64,000 bases of DNA, taken from assembly GCA_963934295.1 (NCBI GenBank), contig CAWVXY010000007.1, forward strand, positions 1 through 64,000. The letters are read 5' to 3'. Made by a program: the position numbers and the translations under genes. Origin of the DNA: Seribacter sp963934295. GTDB taxonomy: Bacteria; Verrucomicrobiota; Verrucomicrobiia; Opitutales; Seribacteraceae. Under the pieces are notes generated by a model. The model was not told the origin of the DNA. It saw nothing but the letters and a program-made list of their open reading frames with translations, and ran no database searches. Shown piece by piece: positions 25,909 through 34,951 of the stretch (its first letter is position 1; the number at the start of each line of letters is the position of its first letter).

Positions 25909-27471
25909 GTGATTTCAAAACAAGCTTCTATTCTTATAATTGATGATGATGCTGAGATAAGGTATTCTTTAGACCGAGTCCTCAGCACAATGGGACATCG
26001 TATCATATCCGCTGATTCCGGTGAAGGAGGTATTAAAACAGCACAGAAAGAAAAGGCAGATCTCATATTTCTCGATAACAGAATGGAGGGAATTTCTGGC
26101 ATAGAGACTTTACAGCATCTTCGTAGTGCAGCTCCAGACTCTATGGTTATCTTGATGACTGCATATGGCACCACTCAAACTGCAATTGAGGCAATGAAAC
26201 ATGGGGCTTTCGATTATGTACTTAAGCCATTTGACTTAAAAAAGCTCAAAGATTTAGTTACAAGGGCATTGAAAGCAGGCAGAGACTCTGTCAGTTCTGA
26301 AGATGCTTACGAACATTTGCTCAATTCATCAGATTATGCCGAAGGAATTGTCGGTAGTGGAGAGAAAATGCAACAAGTTCTCAAACAGGTCGGGCAGGTG
26401 GCAGCGTCGGAAGCGACCGTAATGGTAACAGGAGAAAGTGGAACAGGAAAAGAACTTATTGCTCGCTGTATCCACAGGCATAGCTACAGATCAGATGAAA
26501 ATTTTCATGCAGTAAATTGTGCAGCTATCCCAGAGAATTTGACAGAAAGTGAATTATTTGGTCATGAAAAAGGATCGTTCACGGGTGCAACGGATGCCAA
26601 AGCTGGACAATTTGAATTGTGCCATAAGGGTACTTTATTTTTAGACGAAATTGGAGATATGGGACTACCCACACAGACTAAAATTCTCCGGGCTATTCAG
26701 GAAGGAGAAATTCAGAGAGTGGGTGCCACAAAAACAAAAAAAGTGGATGTACGGTTAATTGCGGCTACCCATAAAAACCTAGAGGAAATGGTTAAATTAA
26801 AGGAATTCCGTGAAGATCTTTATTATCGACTCAATGTAGTTCGTATTCAAACCCCTCCTCTTCGAGAAAGAATGGAGGATCTTCCTGAGTTAATTGATTT
26901 TATGTTGCAACGCCTAAATAAAAATCAATCGACGGGCACAACTGAAATTTCAAGAGAGGCCATGGAATTGCTTAAACAGCATAATTGGCCAGGCAATGTA
27001 AGGGAATTAGAAAATGTGCTACATTCTTCTTCAGTACTTTCCAAAGGTAAGAGAATTCTGTCCAAGGATCTTCCTAATACAGTTTTAGAAAAAGTTGAAA
27101 TTAATCAAGGTACATCTTCAGACCAAGGATTAGTTCAGGAAAAAAACCCCCCGCCAATACCAACCCCTGATCGGAATGAAAAGAAAGAAAATGAGTTCAG
27201 TACTAATGAAATTCCATCTTTTGGGGAAACGAACCAAACAACAGGAACTCTCTCTGCACCAAGTTCGATTTCTGCTGATGAAGCTTATGATATTGCCTAT
27301 GCGAGTGCTCGAAAAACCACTGATATAAACCTGCTTGAAATAGTCGAAAAGGAGATGATTCAAAGATCGTTGAAAGAAAGCGGTGGCAACCAGGTAAAAG
27401 CATCCGCAATGCTTGGAATTACACGAGCAACGTTGAGAAAACGTATAGATGCACATAACATTAGGTACTAA
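25909..27471 (+). CDS. NtrC-family sigma-54-dependent response regulator
   Basis: 520 residues with a GTG start at 25909. Receiver domain (about 1-125): ILIIDDDAEIRY, phosphoacceptor Asp in FLDNRM, Thr in LMTAYG, Lys in VLKPFD. AAA+ domain (about 140-375): Walker A GESGTGKE, sigma-54-contacting GSFTGA (GAFTGA variant), Walker B LFLDEIGD, arginine fingers in the RLNVVRIQTPPLRER region. A long Pro/Ser/Asn linker follows (about 385-465), then a Fis-type helix-turn-helix (NQVKASAMLGITRATLRKRI). It activates sigma-54 promoters by ATP hydrolysis. No histidine kinase is adjacent. Ketosynthase and ACP genes follow after 86 bases. Confidence 0.93.
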   Translation: MISKQASILIIDDDAEIRYSLDRVLSTMGHRIISADSGEGGIKTAQKEKADLIFLDNRMEGISGIETLQHLRSAAPDSMVILMTAYGTTQTAIEAMKHGAFDYVLKPFDLKKLKDLVTRALKAGRDSVSSEDAYEHLLNSSDYAEGIVGSGEKMQQVLKQVGQVAASEATVMVTGESGTGKELIARCIHRHSYRSDENFHAVNCAAIPENLTESELFGHEKGSFTGATDAKAGQFELCHKGTLFLDEIGDMGLPTQTKILRAIQEGEIQRVGATKTKKVDVRLIAATHKNLEEMVKLKEFREDLYYRLNVVRIQTPPLRERMEDLPELIDFMLQRLNKNQSTGTTEISREAMELLKQHNWPGNVRELENVLHSSSVLSKGKRILSKDLPNTVLEKVEINQGTSSDQGLVQEKNPPPIPTPDRNEKKENEFSTNEIPSFGETNQTTGTLSAPSSISADEAYDIAYASARKTTDINLLEIVEKEMIQRSLKESGGNQVKASAMLGITRATLRKRIDAHNIRY

Positions 27472-27557
27472 ACAATTTACAATTCTTGCAATTCTGCAAA
27501 ATCCCTACTAGTCCATTCTTTTCTTTTTTACACAAATAGTTAATTTTTAACCCGCCC

Positions 27558-28799
27558 ATGCTTCAAGAAAGAATAGTTATAACTGGTATCGGTCTCACAA
27601 GCCCACTTGGAAATGACTTGGATAGTTTTCGTTCTAAACTCTTAGCCGGTGAAAGTGGCGTAAGTACATTCCCGGTTCGTAATATGGGAGATTTACCTGC
27701 TGGAGTGTGTGACTTTGAACAAACTAAATACCAAAAAAGAAAAGAAGTTCGCATTGGAACCAGAGCGGGAGGAATTGGAATTTATTGTGCCCATGAGGCA
27801 TTAAAAAACGCCGGTTTGTCATTGGCAGAAATTAATCCTTCAAAAATTGGTGTTTATCTTGGAATTACTGAACATGGAAATGTGGAAACTGAAACTGAGG
27901 TTTGCCAACTTTTTGATCACTACGAAGAAGAGGTTAAGTATTGGAGTCATCACCACAACCCTAGAACAGTAGCAAATAACCCTGCAGGAGAGATTACGGT
28001 AAACCTTGGATTAACCGGTCCTCATTACACTGTAGGTGCTGCTTGTGCAGCAGGAAATGCTGGTATAATACAAGGCGTCCAAATGTTAACCCTCGGAGAA
28101 TGCGATCAGGCACTTGCTGGAGGTGTTAGTGAAAGCATTCGTGCTTATGGAATTTTTGCCGGATTTAAAAGTCAGGGTGCACTCGCAACCCATGAGGACC
28201 CAACTAAAGCAAGTCGTCCATTTGACCGAGGACGGAATGGTATTGTGGTCAGCGAAGGTGGATGCATTTATGTTCTGGAAAGATTTAAAGACGCAAAAGC
28301 AAGAGGTGCTAATATCATTGCAGAAATTTTAGGATATCGTATCAATTCGGATGGCACTGATTATGTTCTCCCCAATCCTGAAAGACAGGAAGAGTGTATC
28401 AGGCAAGCACTAAAGCGGGCTGAAATTGAAGCATCTTCGGTCGACTTGGTCAGTTCCCATGCAACTTCAACTCCTCAGGGTGATGAGCAGGAATGCAAAG
28501 CATTAAGGAATGTATTTGGCGAAGATACAAAAACTTTAATCAATAACACAAAGAGTTTTATAGGCCACTCAATGGGAGCGGCCGGTGCCATAGAATTGGC
28601 AGGAAATATACCTTCTTTCAAGGATGGCATTGCCCATGGTACCATTAATGTAGACGACTTGGATCCATCCTGTACTCTTCCCGGTTTAGTTATCAACGAG
28701 GCAAAGGAAAAAGATGGTGGTATTAATATTATTCTCAATAATTCTTTTGGTATGCTTGGAATCAATTCAGTTCTTATCTTGAAAAAGTTTACAGGGTAG
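27558..28799 (+). CDS. Beta-ketoacyl-ACP synthase (FabF-like, second copy)
   Basis: 413 residues, thiolase fold. The active-site triad is visible: Cys in GAACAAGNAG (about 163), His in SSHATSTPQGD (about 303; usually NAHGTST) and His in IGHSMGAAG (about 337). It condenses acyl-ACP with malonyl-ACP. It differs from the fabF at 38651 in these motifs and is followed by its own ACP and a CrtI-like oxidoreductase, so a specialised lipid or polyene pathway is more likely than bulk fatty-acid synthesis. An upstream NtrC-type regulator may control it. Confidence 0.88.
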   Translation: MLQERIVITGIGLTSPLGNDLDSFRSKLLAGESGVSTFPVRNMGDLPAGVCDFEQTKYQKRKEVRIGTRAGGIGIYCAHEALKNAGLSLAEINPSKIGVYLGITEHGNVETETEVCQLFDHYEEEVKYWSHHHNPRTVANNPAGEITVNLGLTGPHYTVGAACAAGNAGIIQGVQMLTLGECDQALAGGVSESIRAYGIFAGFKSQGALATHEDPTKASRPFDRGRNGIVVSEGGCIYVLERFKDAKARGANIIAEILGYRINSDGTDYVLPNPERQEECIRQALKRAEIEASSVDLVSSHATSTPQGDEQECKALRNVFGEDTKTLINNTKSFIGHSMGAAGAIELAGNIPSFKDGIAHGTINVDDLDPSCTLPGLVINEAKEKDGGINIILNNSFGMLGINSVLILKKFTG

Positions 28800-28824
28800 T
28801 ATATCTAGAAAATATAAATATTTT

Positions 28825-29085
28825 ATGAACAAGGATAAAGTTAAACAAATCGTACTCGACATAATTGCAGAAATCGCTCCAGATGAAGACTTAAGCGATG
28901 TTAAGCCAGAAATTCGATTACGGGACCAACTTGATTTGGACTCAATGGATTTCCTTGATATTGTAATGGAACTTCGTAAACAGCACGGTATTGATGTCCC
29001 GGAAGCAGAATACAGGCAGTTGGAATCTCTGGACAGTTGTGGAAATTATCTTCTTCCCAAGTTCGAAGCCGGTGCCGCAGCTTAG
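28825..29085 (+). CDS. Acyl carrier protein (specialised)
   Basis: 86 residues, 25 bases after the ketosynthase gene. The phosphopantetheine attachment serine is in DQLDLDSMDFLDIVMEL (about residue 38, DSMD in place of the usual DSL). Helical throughout. It carries the growing acyl chain as a thioester for the neighbouring ketosynthase. Its tail overlaps the next gene's reading frame. Confidence 0.88.
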   Translation: MNKDKVKQIVLDIIAEIAPDEDLSDVKPEIRLRDQLDLDSMDFLDIVMELRKQHGIDVPEAEYRQLESLDSCGNYLLPKFEAGAAA

Positions 29086-30554
29086 TTAGTTTTATTTCTG
29101 GTTTTACTTTAAGAAGTTCTACCATTCATCCCGAAGAAAATCATTTTGAAATTGCCGTAATTGGTGCGGGTCTCTCAGGGCTTTCTGCTGCTCTGAGGTT
29201 AGCCATGTTTGGCAAAAAAGTTCTTATCTTGGAAAAACATTATGTGGTTGGAGGACTTAATAGTTTTTACGCAAGAAAAGGAAGAAAATTTGATGTTGGA
29301 CTCCATGCAGTAACCAACTTTCCATCTCCCTCCTCTGGGAAAACCTCTCCCCTACTTCGTGCCTGCCGGCAACTTCGTTTACCCTTTGATAGTCTGAATC
29401 TACACCAGCAAAGCAGTTCAAGAATTAGCTTTGCAGAAAAACATATTCGCTTTAACAACGACTTTTCATTTTTCTTATCTGAAATCGAACAGAATTTCCC
29501 CAAAGAAAAAGATCGTTTTCAAGTTTTTCTTAAGAAAATGGAAGATTTTGATGCGTATTCTATAAATGTTCCTAATCTGTCAACTAGGTCGATCCTTAAA
29601 GAAGCATTTTCAGATCCCCTTCTTGGAGAAATGCTTCTATGTCCCACATCATATTATGGTTCTGCACAAGAAAACGATATCGACTTTGCGACCTTTACTA
29701 TGCTGTTTGATGCTATTTTTAAACAAGGCCTCGCACGTCCATCCTCTGGAATTAGGGCGTTCCTTGATCCATTAGTTCAAAAATTGGATGAATTTGGTGT
29801 TAAGAGACTCATGAATAATGGAGTTAAAAAAATTAAGTCTGATAAAAACCAAGCTACAGAAATTATCATGGATAATGAGTCGGTTTACACAGCAGATCAA
29901 ATTATCTCAACCTGTGGAGTAGTTGAAACTGAAGAATTACTTGGCATGACAGATGCCCCATCTAAAGACAGTAAGGTAGGAAATTTTTCTATTATTGAAA
30001 CTATTTCTGTTTTCAAAGGAAAACCAAAAGATTTCGGGTGGGATGAAACCGTTATTTTTTACAATGATAGTAAAGAATTTCGTTATGAAAAACCAACTGG
30101 ACCCATGGACTCTTCCTCTGGGGTAATTTGCCTACCCGAAAATTATCAGGACCCAGATAATCAAAAAGTTAATGAAAGTAGACTGAGGATTACAAATCCC
30201 GCTAACTTTGAAAAATGGACTGCATTAGAAGAAGCATCCTACATTTCCGAAAAAGAACACTCTGAGAGAATTATGCTAGAGAAAGCGCTCGATTACTTAC
30301 CAAAAGGACAATTACAAAAAACGAATTTTTCAGACGCAACTTTGCTCAAGGATACCTTCACTCCAAGAACAATAAAAAAGTATACGAACCATAAAAATGG
30401 TGCTTTGTATGGTTCACCTGTAAAAAGTAGATCAGGTTCAAGTCCAATTAAAAACTTATATTTAGCGGGAACAGATCAGGGGTACATTGGCATTGTCGGG
30501 GCTATGCTCGGTGGGATTGCTGTAGCAAACAACCGAATCTTAAAACCATCCTAA
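29037..30554 (+). CDS. FAD-dependent oxidoreductase, CrtI/phytoene desaturase-like
   Basis: 505 residues from TTG 29037; no in-frame ATG exists before the dinucleotide-binding motif, so the start is uncertain (it overlaps the ACP gene by 49 bases). The N-terminal Rossmann motif IAVIGAGLSGLSAALRLAMFGKKVLILEK is followed by VVGGLNSFYARKGRKFDVGLH, the typical CrtI/retinol-saturase layout, and the C-terminal FAD contact GTDQGYIGIVGAMLGGIAVAN. It probably desaturates, saturates or isomerises a lipid chain. Grouping with a ketosynthase and ACP suggests the substrate is an ACP-bound or derived acyl chain rather than a carotenoid. Confidence 0.8.
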   Translation: MWKLSSSQVRSRCRSLVSFISGFTLRSSTIHPEENHFEIAVIGAGLSGLSAALRLAMFGKKVLILEKHYVVGGLNSFYARKGRKFDVGLHAVTNFPSPSSGKTSPLLRACRQLRLPFDSLNLHQQSSSRISFAEKHIRFNNDFSFFLSEIEQNFPKEKDRFQVFLKKMEDFDAYSINVPNLSTRSILKEAFSDPLLGEMLLCPTSYYGSAQENDIDFATFTMLFDAIFKQGLARPSSGIRAFLDPLVQKLDEFGVKRLMNNGVKKIKSDKNQATEIIMDNESVYTADQIISTCGVVETEELLGMTDAPSKDSKVGNFSIIETISVFKGKPKDFGWDETVIFYNDSKEFRYEKPTGPMDSSSGVICLPENYQDPDNQKVNESRLRITNPANFEKWTALEEASYISEKEHSERIMLEKALDYLPKGQLQKTNFSDATLLKDTFTPRTIKKYTNHKNGALYGSPVKSRSGSSPIKNLYLAGTDQGYIGIVGAMLGGIAVANNRILKPS

Positions 30555-31006
30555 GAAATTTCCTGAATTAATCTTTCCTGCACCTCAGCCATTAAAAGGT
30601 AGGCAAAAAAACCGATTTGAACTTCAGGGTTCTTAGGTGAAATACCAGAAATCCCTGTCTCTAATTCTTCGTCGCTCATGTCCTTCAAGGATGTTTTACG
30701 AATGGTAAAACGAATTTCGGTCAAGCCTCGAAGTAAATCTTCCACTTCATCTTCTTTTACCTCCACACGCCCGTACTTCAATCGAGGGCTTTTTAAAAGT
30801 CTGGCTAAAGCGTTACGATCTTCTTTTGCCTCCAGTTTTAAACCTTCAATCCATGCTTCCTTGAAATCAGGATCATCGATATCTGGAAACTGTTCGGAAT
30901 AATCTTCCCCCTTCACAGATAGAGCGAAAAGTTTTTCTAACTCGGGAAGAACGGCACGAATAATACGGGCTTCAACCTGTAAGCTAAACTCAATCATCCT
31001 TTTCAA
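30551..31006 (-). CDS. DUF2017-like partner of ClpS
   Basis: 151 residues, mostly helical and acidic, with no transmembrane segment (IRAVLPELEKLFALSVKG ... KEDRNALARLLKSPRLKYGR ... FFAYLLMAEVQERLI). It starts inside the end of clpS (17-base overlap; an ATG at 30997 is an alternative). The clpS-DUF2017 arrangement is well known in actinobacteria, so a role around N-end-rule proteolysis is suggested; biochemical function unknown. Its stop codon overlaps the stop of the convergent oxidoreductase gene by four bases. Confidence 0.6.
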   Translation of the reverse strand: MKRMIEFSLQVEARIIRAVLPELEKLFALSVKGEDYSEQFPDIDDPDFKEAWIEGLKLEAKEDRNALARLLKSPRLKYGRVEVKEDEVEDLLRGLTEIRFTIRKTSLKDMSDEELETGISGISPKNPEVQIGFFAYLLMAEVQERLIQEIS

Positions 31007-31298
31007 GAATTGTCTGTAATCGCCAGCGCTGTAATTGATAGGCGTAATTTTCAGCCTGCTCTCTTTCCCCTACCCACAAAACAGATTTACCCTGTTCATG
31101 CACCTCCATCATATGTTTTGTCGCTTTTGTATCGTTGTAGCCAAATACTTTCTTAAAGACCATGACTACATAATTCATTAGGTTTACCGGGTCATTAAGC
31201 ACGATTACCTTCCAGGGAGTTCCTAACTGCTCATCCAATTCGGTTTTTTCTTCCAAAAGAGGAGAGCTTAATGTGGAGCTAACAATATCAAAAACCAT
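30990..31298 (-). CDS. clpS: ATP-dependent Clp protease adaptor ClpS
   Basis: 102 residues. After a flexible N-terminal tail the ClpS core is clear: WKVIVLNDPVNLMNYVVMVFKKVFGY, then the KATKHMMEVHEQGKSVLWVGEREQAENYAYQLQRW core. The N-D-x-V and H-M-x-E-V-H motifs form the pocket for N-terminal destabilising residues. It hands N-degron substrates to ClpA or ClpC with ClpP. No clpA is adjacent. Confidence 0.93.
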   Translation of the reverse strand: MVFDIVSSTLSSPLLEEKTELDEQLGTPWKVIVLNDPVNLMNYVVMVFKKVFGYNDTKATKHMMEVHEQGKSVLWVGEREQAENYAYQLQRWRLQTILEKDD

Positions 31299-31414
31299 AT
31301 ATTAGAAACTATTATAGTAAAGTTTCTTCAATTCCGATGGTAAAAATGACTATAAATTGAATTATACGACTTTCCGTGCTTGCCTGCGCCCTATTAAAAG
31401 AATTTTTTAATAAT

Positions 31415-32776
31415 ATGATAAAAATTCCAGCATTTATAATTGGAGGTTTGTTAATCTTAACAGGTATCGCCGGATACTTGTTTCAAGAACCAGGACTTTC
31501 CATAAAGATAACAGGACCTTTGGCTGAGAATGCACAACTGACTCTGTCAGATGGTAATCAGAGCCACGAACTCGATCTTGGCTTTGCATCAAGTGATGCA
31601 GCCGGAGAACATGCATATTGGATGATATATAATTTAAATTTAAACCACGCCAAAGATGCATCACAGGGGAATTATGCCATTGAACAGGGCGCAATCGATA
31701 GAGGTTATATTACAAAATCTTTTTGGTATGCCTCTTCAAAAGGAGAAACCATGAAGGCACTGACACAGGAATCAGAAAATTTCCAAGGAGCTGGAGGAGA
31801 AGATTTCGTCGAGATTGACTGGGCTAAGGTGGATCAAAATTCTTCCAAGATACGCTTTATATATAAAGAATTTGCTAATTCGCCCGGTCCAATCACTCTA
31901 CAATCTAACAATTGGAAAAATATCGATATTACTCCCAAACCAAAACCAAACGAGAAAATCGAGTTTGGCACAAGTTGGACCGCATTTATACCAGGGATCT
32001 TAGGAATTATATTAATATTGCTCACCTTAGGAGCAGACAGATTCCCCAAAGCGCATAAGCACTTCATGCATGTTGCTGTTTTGGTGGCATTGATTTGCTT
32101 TTTTGTAGTCACAAAAATGCTCCTAGGTGCATACTCTGAAATGACTTGGCTAAAAGAAGAGCCTTTCATGATCATTCAAATATCGAGTCTCAAACCAACG
32201 GTCATGCTTCTTTCTTCTGGTTTACTTCTCATTTTTGTTATTCTTTGTGTCGTTTCTTTTATCGAAGCCAGAAAAAGCCGAATTGCTGAAGAAAAGAAGA
32301 AACCAAAAACTACTTCTTCTAAAAAAGAAATTTCAGAAAAGGAAGACTCCAAGAAGGATTTCGAAAAAAAGGAAAAAAATTCAAATGATGAAGATAAAGA
32401 GGCTCCAAAGAAACTTTCGCCTAAAGAAAGTAAAAGTTCACCTTCATCTGATAAAAAAGATCAAACAGACATAAAAGCTAATTCAAATAAAGAAGATCAA
32501 AAATCAAAAACCAAACCTTCCAGCGATAAAGACGAAGTTGTAAAAAAACCGGTATCGAAGAATCCTATTTCAAAACCAACAAATAGTGGTTCAGATCAAG
32601 TACAAAAGCCTACGAACCCGAACGATGAATCGTCTGACAAAAAGAAAATTCCTGCAACTCCACCCTCCATTGGAGAATCCTCCGAAAGTTCGTCAAATGA
32701 AGCAACATCTACTCCCAAGCAAACTGAAAAAAAGGATAAACAAAAAGATTCGGAGGAAAGTACTGAATCTAATTAA
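31415..32776 (+). CDS. Membrane protein with long Lys/Ser/Glu-rich tail
   Basis: 453 residues from ATG 31415, which begins at an N-terminal helix (IPAFIIGGLLILTGIAGYLF). A periplasmic beta-rich part follows (about 25-185), then three more helices (FIPGILGIILILLTLGADRF, VAVLVALICFFVVTKMLL, PTVMLLSSGLLLIFVILCVV). The last about 155 residues are low-complexity, alternating Lys, Ser, Glu, Asp and Pro (KKPKTTSSKKE, SSPSSDKKDQ). This cytoplasmic tail is expected to be disordered. No family recognised. Confidence 0.7.
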   Translation: MIKIPAFIIGGLLILTGIAGYLFQEPGLSIKITGPLAENAQLTLSDGNQSHELDLGFASSDAAGEHAYWMIYNLNLNHAKDASQGNYAIEQGAIDRGYITKSFWYASSKGETMKALTQESENFQGAGGEDFVEIDWAKVDQNSSKIRFIYKEFANSPGPITLQSNNWKNIDITPKPKPNEKIEFGTSWTAFIPGILGIILILLTLGADRFPKAHKHFMHVAVLVALICFFVVTKMLLGAYSEMTWLKEEPFMIIQISSLKPTVMLLSSGLLLIFVILCVVSFIEARKSRIAEEKKKPKTTSSKKEISEKEDSKKDFEKKEKNSNDEDKEAPKKLSPKESKSSPSSDKKDQTDIKANSNKEDQKSKTKPSSDKDEVVKKPVSKNPISKPTNSGSDQVQKPTNPNDESSDKKKIPATPPSIGESSESSSNEATSTPKQTEKKDKQKDSEESTESN

Positions 32777-32818
32777 CGATTAAATTCTCTTTTAAAGGTC
32801 AACATTAAGATTTTTTAA

Positions 32819-32860
32819 TGGCATACCCAGATGAAGTCGCCCCTCTTACCTCTTGGTCAG
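32819..32860 (-). pseudogene. Decayed 3'-end fragment of a tRNA gene
   Basis: Aligned without gaps to the intact tRNA-Arg at 38505, 31 of 42 bases match, from the encoded CCA (tgg at 32819) through the T-arm and variable region to the anticodon stem; the 5' half is missing. It has the same minus-strand orientation as tRNA-Arg. Some of the match reflects bases common to all tRNAs. Confidence 0.45.
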
Positions 32861-33422
32861 GATAAATATCAATAATATTATTCATCTAGTATGTAATGGC
32901 TTAGCCGTTTGTCGCTTTGAAGCAAACTCTTCAAAGGTCTATCAGATGCAGTACATTATACTATTTATGCAATGCATTTGTGCAGATCCTGTCAGGCAAG
33001 GTAAACCACCTCATGATCCTTTATCGTTTCCTTACTATTGAGAAAGCATGATTCGGATATAATCGTTCTCCAATCCAGTGAGCAAAGCAAAACTTGGCTC
33101 GGTTACTCCTCTCTTTTGATTTCCCCCCTAGGATTTGATCATTCCCTGTCATAAAGTATAGAATAGGCAATCTACTGTTTCATTCTACTCATTGCCATTC
33201 TCGTCACAGGGCATATCAATAATTTTAAGCATAGGAATATAGTACTCACCGCAAAGCATATCTATGGTGGAACGATCTTTCGCAAATCAACGAAATAGGA
33301 AAGATTTGGAAAGGCCTGTATGGGACGATATGACATCCTCTGAAAAGAAAGAAAAATAGAGATTAGGCAATGCTTCGCCCATAAGGGATGGGCGATTCCC
33401 CCCCTCGACACATTCCACACTC

Positions 33423-33515
33423 ATGAACGCTTTAATCTACTTCTACATCTTCTTACTCATTCCCGGTTGCTTGTTCTTTATCTTTTATACCCTGTTTAAA
33501 TACTGCCTTACATAG
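33423..33515 (+). CDS. Possible 30-residue hydrophobic peptide
   Basis: ATG 33423 opens a frame for one membrane helix (NALIYFYIFLLIPGCLFFIF) with a polar end (YTLFKYCLT). It lies 28 bases after a perfect hairpin. No ribosome site is evident. It could be a type I toxin-like or other small membrane peptide, or chance. Confidence 0.2.
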   Translation: MNALIYFYIFLLIPGCLFFIFYTLFKYCLT

Positions 33516-33766
33516 GCCTTCGCTTAGGCTTCAAAAATACCCTCACATTTGTTCTATCGGTATCGTCTTAAAAAAAAGCAAATCTTTTAGATAGTAAGGT
33601 TCTCACAATGACATCAATCTCTATCATTCGGAATTATTCTCCATGATATTGACTAGAACTTAAATATCATGCCCCTTAATTAATAATTACTCCAAAAGAA
33701 ACTTTAAATTAATGACTTGCAATAGTTAATTTTCCAATTTTGATAGACTCAAATTTAGCCAAGAAA

Positions 33767-34951
33767 ATGATCCATCCTACAATTATCTCTCTTCTTTCTT
33801 TTGCTGCATTCTTTTTTTGCACAATAAGTTCAATCCCTTCAATTAGTGCAAATCAGGTTAAGCCTAACCTAGAAGATACCCTTGCGGCACCGAAGCTCAT
33901 AAAGGCTGCTTTTTTTGTTACGAACAGGCTCCAAGATGAAAACATTGCACACACTGAGCATTTACAAGACCTTCTTACAGCTGAACTTTCTGATATTGGC
34001 TTGCGGATTGTTTCCCCTGACGCGACGATTAAAGCAGTTTCTGAGCTGACCAAGGATTCTGATAACGGAGACAAACCTTTTGCGTCACTTTTGACTAATA
34101 ACGCACAGAACTTAGCACAAAAACTTGGAGCGGAATGTTTTCTGATAGTCAGCTTAAACCAATTTACTAAAACCATAGTGAATTTACCCAAATTTAAGAG
34201 ATCAATCGTAACCTTCCGCCTCAGGGCTGGTTACCGAATGTCAACTTCCCATGATGCTGCATCCTTCAAAGGCAATAGCTTTACCGTGGAAAAGAAAATA
34301 ACTCTCACACCCAATATCAATGTTTTAGAATCAAGTGATGCGGTACTCACAAGCCTGATTGACGATGTGGTTGACCGGATGTCCAAAGACATACTTGACT
34401 CCGATCTTCTTAACGAAAAAATCAGCACCAAGTTTACACAATCTTCTCATTCTATTGCCCGCAATCCCGTTATTCCCGGAAAGCTTCAAGGCGTAATGGT
34501 TTCCGTAATAATCGAAGCAAAAATGGAAAATCTCAAGTTTCCTGAAATTCTCAGGGATGAAAAAGGCAATCTCGTTATCTCTGGAAAGGAACTGGATGTC
34601 ATACCCACAGACGCTGAGATCGAAGTGGATGGAGTTTTTATTGGAAACACATCTTCAGACAAGAAGCTTGCAATACCAAAAGGTCTAAGGCGACTTGTCG
34701 TCAAGAGACCGGGTTATACTTCTCCTGAGCGTATTATAAATGCCTATGATGGAATGAATTTATCCGTGCTCATAAAACCGACCGCTGAGGAATACAGGGA
34801 ATGGAATACCCAGATGTTATTCATTCAGAGTCTCCAAGACAGACAAGCTCTTACCAAGGACAGAAGCAAGCTGACAGAGGGTGTCTATGAATTTCTTAAA
34901 AACTCTCAATACGAAGTACCCGAAATTAATATCCACAAAAGCCTGTTGTAA
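33767..34951 (+). CDS. Exported CsgG-like / PEGA-domain protein
   Basis: 394 residues from ATG 33767, which starts a signal peptide (IHPTIISLLSFAAFFFCTISS). The N-terminal half (about 45-215) resembles the CsgG/LpoB/TolB-N type fold (LQDLLTAELSDIGLRIVSPD ... LAQKLGAECFLIVSLNQF). Residues about 275-340 form a PEGA domain (DAEIEVDGVFIGNTSSDKKLAIPKGLRRLVVKRPGYTS), a beta module of surface proteins. First of five co-directional envelope genes; its stop overlaps the next start by one base (TAATG). Probably periplasmic; role inferred from the LpoB-like neighbour. Confidence 0.7.
   Translation: MIHPTIISLLSFAAFFFCTISSIPSISANQVKPNLEDTLAAPKLIKAAFFVTNRLQDENIAHTEHLQDLLTAELSDIGLRIVSPDATIKAVSELTKDSDNGDKPFASLLTNNAQNLAQKLGAECFLIVSLNQFTKTIVNLPKFKRSIVTFRLRAGYRMSTSHDAASFKGNSFTVEKKITLTPNINVLESSDAVLTSLIDDVVDRMSKDILDSDLLNEKISTKFTQSSHSIARNPVIPGKLQGVMVSVIIEAKMENLKFPEILRDEKGNLVISGKELDVIPTDAEIEVDGVFIGNTSSDKKLAIPKGLRRLVVKRPGYTSPERIINAYDGMNLSVLIKPTAEEYREWNTQMLFIQSLQDRQALTKDRSKLTEGVYEFLKNSQYEVPEINIHKSLL

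Larger units (their letters stand above)
32777..33766 (+). other. Long gene-free region at the edge of the LpoB-like block
   Basis: About 990 bases with no convincing gene. It contains the tRNA-like fragment (32819-32860), a perfect 7-bp hairpin cgcccat-aaggg-atgggcg (33376-33394) and a 30-codon hydrophobic ORF (33423-33515). Otherwise the sequence looks like decayed, stop-rich DNA. Confidence 0.5.

Noticed and set aside
27472..27557. Sigma-54 site between the NtrC-type regulator and the second ketosynthase
   Set aside because: TTGC-like bases occur but no GG lies 10 bases upstream.
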